Program-made: the position numbers and the translations under genes
Notes under the pieces: generated by a model
What the model was told of the DNA's origin: nothing
Database searches by the model: none
The model's input: only the letters and a program-made list of their open reading frames with translations
Shown here: one piece after another, positions 1-5,597 of the stretch
Layout: each line of letters starts with the position of its first letter
How positions within the stretch are numbered: the stretch's first letter is position 1
Source of the DNA: an uncultured Bacteroidales bacterium
Lineage (GTDB): Bacteria; Bacteroidota; Bacteroidia; Bacteroidales; Tenuifilaceae
DNA: 8,525 nt
Direction: 5' to 3'
Assembly (NCBI GenBank): GCA_937915475.1
Contig: CALGIR010000265.1
Span: 1 to 8,525 of the forward strand

Positions 1-815
1 GGATGGATTCTTCCATCAGTAACTAGTTGATGAAGTGCTAGACGAGCAATTTCACGGCGTACGGGGTCGAAGCCAGAAAGGATAATAGCTTCGGGAGTGT
101 CATCAACTATAATCTCTACTCCTGTGGCTGCTTCTAATGCTCTAATATTTCGCCCTTCGCGGCCGATGATGCGACCTTTAATCTCATCAGAATCGATATG
201 AAAAACGGTAACCGCATTCTCAACAGCCGACTCTGTTGCCACCCTTTGAATGGTATTTACAACTATTCGTTTAGCCTCCTTATGAGCTGTCATCTTGGCC
301 TCGTCCATTACCTCATTGATGTACGACATGGCCTCGGTTCTAGACTCTGCTTTAAGCGATTCAATAATCTGGCTTTTGGCCTCTTCGGCTGACATTCCAG
401 AAATTGTTTCAAGTTTCTCAACCTGTGCTCGGTGTAATCTATCCAGTTCCTCTGTACGCTTATCAACCAGTTGTATCTGGTTGGTTAGATTGTCACGAAT
501 TGAATCAACCTCCTTTTGCTTGCGCTGAAACTCTTCAAATTTTTGGGAGAAGAGGGTTTCGCGCTGTTTCAACTTATTCTCTGTCTGAACAATTTTTGAA
601 TTACGCTCATTAAAAGCCTTTTCGTGGTCGCCTTTTAGCTGTAAAAACTTCTCTTTTGCCTGAAGTATTTTCTCCTTTCGGATAACCTCTGCCTCAATTT
701 CCGCTTCGCGGATAATAGCTCCCCTTTTTTTCGACAATAGCTTATTCCATAAAAAGTATGAGATAAGCATCGTAATTATAAGGGTTGATGCAGCTACTAT
801 AATTATTAGTGCCAT
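1..815 (-). CDS. rny: Ribonuclease Y, N-terminal part (runs off left edge)
   Basis: This is the N-terminal 271 codons of ribonuclease Y, a membrane-anchored endoribonuclease that starts mRNA decay. It begins at ATG 815 on the minus strand and is still open at base 1, so the C-terminal HD nuclease domain (the family is about 510-520 residues) lies outside the window. Residues 1-24 form one hydrophobic membrane anchor ending in positively charged residues. Residues 30-195 are a long charged coiled coil. A KH RNA-binding domain follows, with its GxxG loop in GRIIGREGRN at 214-223 and then the typical RALEAATGVEIIVDDTPEA stretch. The frame is unbroken, and the protein starts directly with its anchor, which supports the start. 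It lies downstream of zapA and the 6S-like RNA on the same strand. I see no clear TAnnTTTG promoter of its own in the gap, so read-through past the RNA is possible. Identification is secure. Confidence 0.96.
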   Translation of the reverse strand, partial: MALIIIVAASTLIITMLISYFLWNKLLSKKRGAIIREAEIEAEVIRKEKILQAKEKFLQLKGDHEKAFNERNSKIVQTENKLKQRETLFSQKFEEFQRKQKEVDSIRDNLTNQIQLVDKRTEELDRLHRAQVEKLETISGMSAEEAKSQIIESLKAESRTEAMSYINEVMDEAKMTAHKEAKRIVVNTIQRVATESAVENAVTVFHIDSDEIKGRIIGREGRNIRALEAATGVEIIVDDTPEAIILSGFDPVRREIARLALHQLVTDGRIH

Positions 816-855
816 TTTATTTGTATTTAGTAAAAACTTTAAAAGAACGATATGT

Positions 856-876
856 AAAATTGGGCTAAAAGCCCAA
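856..876 (-). terminator. Small hairpin with short U-run between 6S-like RNA and rny
   Basis: On the minus strand TTGGGCT and AGCCCAA form a perfect 7-bp stem with a 3-base loop (860-876), followed by TTTT at 856-859. It lies about 40 bases past the end of the 6S-like RNA and 45 bases before the rny start. It could be a weak back-up terminator for the RNA or a leader hairpin of rny. The U-run is short, so read-through would be expected. Confidence 0.4.
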
Positions 877-911
877 AGCGTTAAAATCAATTTTGGGTTA
901 AAAAAAAGCAT

Positions 912-1111
912 AAAAAAAACCCGCATTGTTTTCCCTAGATTTATGAAACCCCAGTTAAACATGGGTGGAGAGGCCGCTAAATTTGAACTTCCAATGTCTC
1001 AAATATGAGATTTCAAACTAGTTGAAATTAAGGCCTGTTCTACGATAGCTTAAGTCCTACTCCAATTGGTGTAGTGTTGAGTTTCGCAAAATGTTAAGGA
1101 AACAATGCGGG
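912..1111 (-). ncRNA. ssrS: 6S-like RNA (ssrS) between zapA and rny
   Basis: The gap between zapA and rny folds, on the minus strand, into a rod of about 192 nt plus a U-tail. CCCGCATTGTTTCC (1111-1098) pairs with GGGAAAACAATGCGGG (935-920) with one bulged A, giving a 14-bp closing stem, and U8 (919-912) follows. Inside it, GAAACTC (1085-1079) pairs with GGGTTTC (951-945). A large internal bubble comes next; its 5' strand carries a small hairpin (CTAC..GTAG around CCAATTGG). Beyond it, AGGCC (1036-1032) pairs with GGCCT (975-971), then AATTT-c-AACT with AGTT-c-AAATT, capped by hairpin TCTCA-TATT-TGAGA. Closing stem, central bubble and apical stem are the hallmarks of 6S RNA, which binds RNA polymerase holoenzyme as a promoter mimic. 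The size is usual for 6S, and a position next to zapA is known for ssrS in other bacteria. The symbol is inferred from structure and location; no covariance search was done. A TTTGC just before 1111 resembles part of a -7 box but is not a full match. Confidence 0.78.
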
Positions 1112-1115
1112 CAAA

Positions 1116-1424
1116 TTATTTTAAAGAACGTATACTACTCTTTTCCAGATAATCGTCTAGCCACTCATCCAACTCATTCAACTCATCAACCAGAGGAGCA
1201 ACCTCAAATCGATTTTCACTCTCGAGTAGCTTTATAACAAATTGCAAAGCGGCCATTGCTAAAAAATCCTGTAAATCCTTATCAGTATAACGTTGCTTAT
1301 AAAGCAACACCTTTTCGTTTATTGTTCTAGCAGCTTTGCGTATCTTTTCTTCGTCACTCCTATCAATTTTTAGTGGATAGAACCTATCGGCAACGTTTAC
1401 GCGTATTGAAAGTTTATCCGCCAT
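1116..1424 (-). CDS. zapA: Cell division protein ZapA
   Basis: ZapA is a small cytoplasmic protein that binds FtsZ filaments and bundles them at the division ring. The 102-residue product has the family layout: an N-terminal globular beta-alpha domain (about 1-45, starting with a MADKLSIRVNVADRFYPLKI-type strand pair), then the conserved helix around TDKDLQDFLAMAALQFVIKLL (47-67), then a charged C-terminal helix rich in Glu and Leu that forms the tetramerising coiled coil. The length is normal for the family. It starts 15 bases after the stop of the upstream coiled-coil gene, so the two are almost certainly cotranscribed from the promoter at 1753-1784. Its stop lies only a few bases before the 6S-like RNA, which may be cut from a shared transcript or have its own promoter inside the end of zapA. 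Confidence 0.93.
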   Translation of the reverse strand: MADKLSIRVNVADRFYPLKIDRSDEEKIRKAARTINEKVLLYKQRYTDKDLQDFLAMAALQFVIKLLESENRFEVAPLVDELNELDEWLDDYLEKSSIRSLK

Positions 1425-1439
1425 AGAATCGATTCAAAA

Positions 1440-1733
1440 TTATCTATTTAAAAGAGCAATGCATTTGTCTATTTCCCGCACAACCATATCAACCTTAATC
1501 TTTGCGTCATGTGCATCTTCACTCGAAGTAACAAATGCTTTTGCAAGCTGTTGCTGATTATACTTCTTGTCAAGTTCGATGTAGGCAATTTCCCTCTCTT
1601 GCATAACGTTTTCGAGTGTTGCCATTTGCTCATTAAGTTTCAGGTTCTCTCCCTTTAACTTTTCATAGGCAGATATTAGCTCTTCAATTTTTGATTTAAG
1701 CTTTATGTGTATTGATTTCTGCTCTATGTTCAT
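1440..1733 (-). CDS. Small coiled-coil protein, probable ZapA partner (ZapB/ZauP-like)
   Basis: The 97-residue cytoplasmic protein has no signal peptide or membrane segment. From residue 8 to about 60 it is one heptad-rich helix (KLKSKIEELISAYEKLKGEN onward, with hydrophobic a/d positions), typical of a coiled coil; the last 35 residues are a second, more mixed helical part ending in IDKCIALLNR. It is the first gene of a two-gene operon with zapA (15-base gap). In other phyla short coiled-coil proteins work with ZapA: ZapB in enterobacteria acts through ZapA, and ZauP in Caulobacter is encoded beside zapA. A role as ZapA partner at the division ring is therefore inferred from context and shape, not from recognisable homology. 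A generic structural coiled coil cannot be ruled out. Confidence 0.8.
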   Translation of the reverse strand: MNIEQKSIHIKLKSKIEELISAYEKLKGENLKLNEQMATLENVMQEREIAYIELDKKYNQQQLAKAFVTSSEDAHDAKIKVDMVVREIDKCIALLNR

Positions 1734-1752
1734 GCGCCCTGATTAATTAGTA

Positions 1753-1784
1753 CAAAGTTACAACGAGTTTAACAGATTATCAAA
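1753..1784 (-). promoter_or_regulatory. Bacteroidota promoter of the coiled-coil/zapA operon
   Basis: On the minus strand TTTG (1784-1781) is followed after 20 bases by TAACTTTG (1760-1753), an exact match to the TTTG/TAnnTTTG promoter of Bacteroidota. The predicted transcription start is near 1746, giving a leader of only about a dozen bases before ATG 1733. Confidence 0.7.
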
Positions 1785-1836
1785 AAAAATGATTCCTATT
1801 TTTGAACAGTATCAGCTAAAAAACCTATAAAATGGG

Positions 1837-1844
1837 TAGTTTTG
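1837..1844 (+). promoter_or_regulatory. -7 box for the M23 peptidase gene
   Basis: TAGTTTTG matches TAnnTTTG exactly and ends 28 bases before ATG 1873. I find no TTG at the expected -33 distance; the nearest TTTG (1801-1804) is about 32 bases upstream. It would drive the M23 gene divergently from the zapA operon. Confidence 0.55.
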
Positions 1845-1872
1845 CCTATGAAATTAAATCCTAACTGTAACT

Positions 1873-3609
1873 ATGAAATTAATTCACTTCGCGCTTTCAG
1901 TCCTTCTCACAGTATTTGCACTATATACATCCACAGCACAACCGTACCAAAGCCCATACAACCTTTATCCTCCATTAAAAAAAAGCCTTGGCCTATCGGG
2001 TTCGTTTGGTGAGATTAGAACCAATAGTTTACATACGGGAATAGACTTTCGCACTGGAGGACAAATTGGCTCTAAAGTACACGCATCGGACGATGGATAC
2101 GTATCTAGGTTAAAGGTAAGCAGCGTAGGATATGGAAATGCAATCTACATAGCGCACCCCAATGGACTAACCACTGTTTATGGGCATCTGCACAAATACT
2201 CAAACGAAATAGAGCAATACGTTAAGGAGCAACAATACAAAGAACGTAGTTTTGAGGTTGATATTAACCTATCACCTAACGAAATAGCCATTAAGCGTGG
2301 CGAGGTAATTGGGCTAAGCGGAAACTCTGGGAGTTCTGGTGGACCCCATCTACATTACGAGATAAGGAAGACCATAAACCAAGAACCACAGAACCCTGCC
2401 TTTAGTAACCTAAACATTACTAATAACCTTATACCTGTTATACGGGGAGTGTGGTTATATAACCTAAGCAACACCCCCTCACCTAGTACAATTAACAGCA
2501 GGGAGGAGATTATTGTTCAATACAAAAATGGAACTTATGCTTGTGTTGACACCATTTTTGCCGATGGCAACCTAGGCCTTGGAATAGAGGCATACGATTA
2601 TGTGAACAGCCAAAGCCTCCGATGTGGAATTTATAGCATAAAAATGTTTGTGAATGACACCCTAAATTACCATTTTGATATGGATGGGTTTCGGTTTAAC
2701 GAATCAAGGTACGCCAACAGTCATATTGATTATGCCCTTAGGCAGCAGACCGGGAGACGCGCCCATAAACTGTTTACTGAGCCGAATAACAAACTCAGAA
2801 TCTACAAAACCCTTAAAAACAATGGGGTAATTAGTACACGCATTGGCGGTATATACAATGTAAGGGTGGAAATATCCGATGCATACCAAAACAAAACCAT
2901 GCTAACGCTAGTAGTTAAAGGCTTGCAAAACAGTAATAGTTCATCGGTAAGCCCTTTGCCTATGGAGCAAGCTAGTGGAGTTCTATGGCCATACTTTAAG
3001 GACAACGAATTCTCCACCAGTCAATTCACCGTTTCAATGCCTGCTGAGGCGCTATACAATAGCATTTACTTTACCTATGAGGTTGCAGATTCTGTTGGAT
3101 TTGATTATTCCCCAATAATTTCGGTACACAACAGGTTTACACCTGTACACAAAAACTATAAACTTGCAATTAGCTCCCAAAACATACCCGAAAACTTAAA
3201 AAGTAAAGCCTTGATTGCTACCATTAACACTAAAAAAAAGATAGAGGCAGTTGGAGGCACCTATAGCAATGGCTCCGTTACAACTAGGCTAAATTTTTTT
3301 GGTGATTTTTTTGTTGCTGTTGACACCATTACCCCAGAAATAAAGCTGATAAATACTGTGGCGGAGAACGATTATAGCAACGAGGAGTTGATAATGTTTA
3401 AAGTAAAAGACAATCTAAGCGGAATATCGAGAATAACTGGAACCATAGATGGTAAATGGGCACTTTTTGAGTACGATAAAAAGAATGATGTAGTTTACTA
3501 TAAATTCGATAGCGAACGATTGCATAAAGGGAAAAGGCATAAACTTTCGCTAGAGGTTGCTGATGCTAAAGGCAATGTTAGCAGTATTGACTACTGGTTC
3601 TACTGGTAA
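1873..3609 (+). CDS. Secreted M23 family metallopeptidase with long beta-rich C-terminal region
   Basis: This is probably a periplasmic zinc endopeptidase acting on peptidoglycan cross-links (LytM/lysostaphin fold). A signal peptide covers residues 1-22, with cleavage likely after STA and Gln next, as is common in Bacteroidota. The M23 domain spans about 40-175. The zinc ligands are visible: H54 and D58 in HTGIDF, and H161 in GPHLHYE. H105 (YGHLH) and H159 fill the catalytic positions, so the enzyme looks active. An insertion of about 30 residues (112-140) separates the two halves of the domain. The remaining 400 residues are mainly beta strands with no motif I recognise; the last 100 (from about DTITPEIK) look like an Ig-like domain. 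The protein is much longer than a minimal M23 domain. It stands alone on its strand after a divergent promoter; the next gene follows after 90 bases and has its own promoter. The exact cleavage target and partner are unknown. Confidence 0.9.
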   Translation: MKLIHFALSVLLTVFALYTSTAQPYQSPYNLYPPLKKSLGLSGSFGEIRTNSLHTGIDFRTGGQIGSKVHASDDGYVSRLKVSSVGYGNAIYIAHPNGLTTVYGHLHKYSNEIEQYVKEQQYKERSFEVDINLSPNEIAIKRGEVIGLSGNSGSSGGPHLHYEIRKTINQEPQNPAFSNLNITNNLIPVIRGVWLYNLSNTPSPSTINSREEIIVQYKNGTYACVDTIFADGNLGLGIEAYDYVNSQSLRCGIYSIKMFVNDTLNYHFDMDGFRFNESRYANSHIDYALRQQTGRRAHKLFTEPNNKLRIYKTLKNNGVISTRIGGIYNVRVEISDAYQNKTMLTLVVKGLQNSNSSSVSPLPMEQASGVLWPYFKDNEFSTSQFTVSMPAEALYNSIYFTYEVADSVGFDYSPIISVHNRFTPVHKNYKLAISSQNIPENLKSKALIATINTKKKIEAVGGTYSNGSVTTRLNFFGDFFVAVDTITPEIKLINTVAENDYSNEELIMFKVKDNLSGISRITGTIDGKWALFEYDKKNDVVYYKFDSERLHKGKRHKLSLEVADAKGNVSSIDYWFYW

Positions 3610-3627
3610 AAATATTTAGGCATAAAC

Positions 3628-3663
3628 TTTGCACTTAAGTGCACGCAGTATTTTGTATCTTTG
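3628..3663 (+). promoter_or_regulatory. Promoter of the secreted-protein/anmK operon with a 14-bp palindrome
   Basis: TATCTTTG (3656-3663) matches the TAnnTTTG -7 box exactly. A TTTG at 3628-3631 could be the -33 box, though the 24-base spacer is a little long. Between them lies a perfect palindrome, TGCACTTAAGTGCA (3630-3643), which overlaps the -33 box and would be a suitable place for a dimeric repressor or activator. The leader to ATG 3700 would be about 30 bases. Confidence 0.55.
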
Positions 3664-3699
3664 TCATAATAACCTAACCACCTGTAAATCAATATTAAA

Positions 3700-4395
3700 A
3701 TGAAACACAAAAGGATAATACTAATTCTTATACTTTTAGGCTTTTCAATGAGCTTAACTGCACAAAACTATAGAAATAAGCAACTTGCCCTTATATCCTA
3801 TAGCTATAATATACACCCGAATATAAAACCACAACTTGATGAATTCGCCTACCTTTTACCCGACGCACAAGAACCAAAGACCGATAAAACTATTGCTACC
3901 CTAAAGAATAATTCGTGGCAAATTCTGAAAGAACGGCTTGAAGAGGAAACAAATATGTATATCTTACCCATTACTGCCCATGGCAAAGATTTTAAATACG
4001 ATGAGTATGGGTATCCCGATATGACAATAAACAGAGCCTTAAGGAAAGGGAATTCAAGATACTACATGAGAGTTAATATCACTATAGCGGCATACTCAAA
4101 CAAAACCGATAAGGGGTATGGAACGACTATAAACAAAGACACTACCAAAACCCCTGAAGCAACTCCTGAGGGATTGTTGATACCAGAGATTAGCATAGAG
4201 GTTACTACATACACAAGGGATGGGATACTGCCAATGCAAAAAGTAGTTGGAAGTGCAATGGCAACCGAACCTTGGGTTATTAGTCCATCTACATTTGATG
4301 GTTTAAAAAAGGGGGAAAATTATAAGTTAGATGACCCCAACAATATTATGGGATTGATAAATAGCGCCATCACAAATCTCCTAAGGAATTTCTAA
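3700..4395 (+). CDS. Unrecognised secreted protein upstream of anmK
   Basis: I do not recognise a family for this 231-residue protein. A clear signal peptide (KHKR, hydrophobic run 6-20, cleavage probably after LTA at 21) sends it to the periplasm or beyond. There is no Cys anywhere, so it is not a lipoprotein and has no disulfides. The mature part looks alpha/beta: a helix around 65-84 (NNSWQILKERLEEETNMYI), then strands ending in YYMRVNITIAAY, a Lys/Thr/Pro-rich low-complexity linker (about 135-160), then strands PEISIEVTTY and a C-terminal helix. The alternation of helices with a YYMRV-type strand loosely recalls periplasmic alpha/beta partner proteins, but this is too weak to assign. The gene stops 3 bases before the anmK start, so the two are probably translated from one mRNA. 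That makes a role near peptidoglycan turnover plausible but unproven. Confidence 0.85.
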   Translation: MKHKRIILILILLGFSMSLTAQNYRNKQLALISYSYNIHPNIKPQLDEFAYLLPDAQEPKTDKTIATLKNNSWQILKERLEEETNMYILPITAHGKDFKYDEYGYPDMTINRALRKGNSRYYMRVNITIAAYSNKTDKGYGTTINKDTTKTPEATPEGLLIPEISIEVTTYTRDGILPMQKVVGSAMATEPWVISPSTFDGLKKGENYKLDDPNNIMGLINSAITNLLRNF

Positions 4396-4398
4396 CCT

Positions 4399-5484
4399 AT
4401 GCAACCCGCTTCATACCAAAATATTTTAGCACATAATGCATACGTCATCGGACTGATGTCAGGCACTTCGCTCGATGGCCTAGATATTTGTCTTTGCAGA
4501 TTTGTGCACACTAAAGAAAAATGGTCCTTTGAAATTGAAGAGGGAATAACAGTTGAATATTCTCATAAAATTAGGCAAGAGCTGATTAACAGCAAAAACT
4601 TTACTGGCGAACAGCTTTGGAGGTTTCACTGCGACTATGGAAAATGGATTGGCAAGCAGGTAAGCCAGTTTATGCAAAGCATAAAAGCTCATGTTTCCCT
4701 CATCGGTTCGCATGGACACACAGTATTTCATAATCCACAAAACGGCTACACTGCACAAATTGGGCATGGTGCCTATATTGCAGCTGAGACTGGTATCCCT
4801 TGCGTTTGCGATTTTCGCTCGGGCGACATAGCCCGTGGAGGACAAGGTGCACCACTAGTACCAATTGGCGATGAACTCCTCTTTAGCGAGTACAGCTTCT
4901 GCCTAAATCTTGGTGGAATTGCCAATATATCGTTTAACGATAATCAGCAAAGGGTTGCCTACGATATTTGCCCAGCAAACATGGCCATAAACCTAATTGC
5001 AAACCAAATGGGCTTTGATATGGACAAAGATGGAGCCATTGCTAAGAGTGGAACTGTAGACAATGAACTGCTTAACTCCCTTAATCAAATTAATTTTTAT
5101 AAGCAAAAAGGAGCAAAATCGTTGGGGCGAGAATGGTTCGAAGAAGTTTTTGAACCAATTATTGCTGCAAATGTTTCTAACTCGGAAAACACTCTACGCA
5201 CAATATACGAGCATATTGCTTCACAAATCTCATTAGCCACCAATCATAAACCCAAGGAGAACATTCTGGTAACAGGTGGGGGAGCTAATAATAAATTTCT
5301 CATCGAACTTATTAGCGAAAAATGTACAGGTCAGATTATCGTACCCAGCCCTCTAATCGTAGACTATAAGGAGGCTTTAATCTTTGGATTCCTTGCAATT
5401 CTTTATCAGAATAAAATTGCATCTTGCCTCTCCTCTGCAACGGGTGCTCGTATGAACTCAATTGGCGGATGCCTCTATTTTTAA
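4399..5484 (+). CDS. anmK: Anhydro-N-acetylmuramic acid kinase
   Basis: AnmK is a cytoplasmic kinase of cell-wall recycling. It uses ATP to open the 1,6-anhydro ring of anhMurNAc and phosphorylate it, giving MurNAc-6-phosphate for MurQ. The 361-residue protein is full length and has all the family blocks: the nucleotide-binding loop GLMSGTSLDGLD (18-29), GSHGHTVFHNP (103-113), QIGHG (120-124), DFRSGDIARGGQGAPLVP (138-155), NLGGIANISF (170-179), the catalytic-Asp block YDICPANMAIN (D189, where many homologues have DTGPGN), DKDGAIAKSG (209-218) and the second phosphate loop TGGGANNKF (292-300). The ATG at 4399 gives a short 14-residue lead before the core, and its 3-base distance from the upstream stop favours it. 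The preceding secreted protein probably shares its operon. No murQ is in view. Identification is secure. Confidence 0.95.
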   Translation: MQPASYQNILAHNAYVIGLMSGTSLDGLDICLCRFVHTKEKWSFEIEEGITVEYSHKIRQELINSKNFTGEQLWRFHCDYGKWIGKQVSQFMQSIKAHVSLIGSHGHTVFHNPQNGYTAQIGHGAYIAAETGIPCVCDFRSGDIARGGQGAPLVPIGDELLFSEYSFCLNLGGIANISFNDNQQRVAYDICPANMAINLIANQMGFDMDKDGAIAKSGTVDNELLNSLNQINFYKQKGAKSLGREWFEEVFEPIIAANVSNSENTLRTIYEHIASQISLATNHKPKENILVTGGGANNKFLIELISEKCTGQIIVPSPLIVDYKEALIFGFLAILYQNKIASCLSSATGARMNSIGGCLYF

Positions 5485-5526
5485 TCTCATAGCTAAACTA
5501 ACACCATAGTTTCTCATCAAAGGTTG

Positions 5527-5556
5527 AGGTGTTTAGTTTGCAGTTACACCTTTTTT
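5527..5556 (+). terminator. Probable anmK terminator overlapping the next promoter
   Basis: AGGTGT (5527-5532) pairs with ACACCT (5546-5551) around a 13-base loop, and five more T follow. The stem is only 6 bp, so strength is moderate. A competing fold exists: AAACTAACACC (5495-5505) can pair with GGTGTTTAGTTT (5528-5539) with one bulge, using the same left arm. The -33 box of the next gene sits in the loop. Confidence 0.5.
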
Positions 5557-5566
5557 CCTATTTTTG
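5537..5566 (+). promoter_or_regulatory. Bacteroidota promoter of the C69 peptidase gene
   Basis: TTTG (5537-5540), an 18-base spacer and TATTTTTG (5559-5566) form a full -33/-7 promoter. The predicted start near 5572 leaves a leader of about 25 A/T-rich bases before ATG 5598. The promoter is embedded in the terminator-like hairpin of anmK. Confidence 0.65.
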
Positions 5567-5597
5567 TTCACAATAAAAACTCAATAAATTTTATAAG

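Noticed and set aside
198..613. Three plus-strand open frames of 64-77 codons
   Set aside because: They lie opposite the uninterrupted rny reading frame, with its clear anchor, coiled coil and KH domain, and have no recognisable features of their own.
816..1115. Riboswitch or rny leader instead of a separate RNA
   Set aside because: The terminal stem closes the whole unit and is followed by a U-tract about 100 bases before rny; layout and length fit 6S RNA better.
2704..3017. Minus-strand frames inside the M23 gene
   Set aside because: They are shadows of the M23 reading frame; that gene is intact with signal peptide and catalytic residues.
4480..4845. 121-codon minus-strand frame
   Set aside because: It is fully antisense to the conserved N-terminal half of anmK and has no promoter or homology signal.
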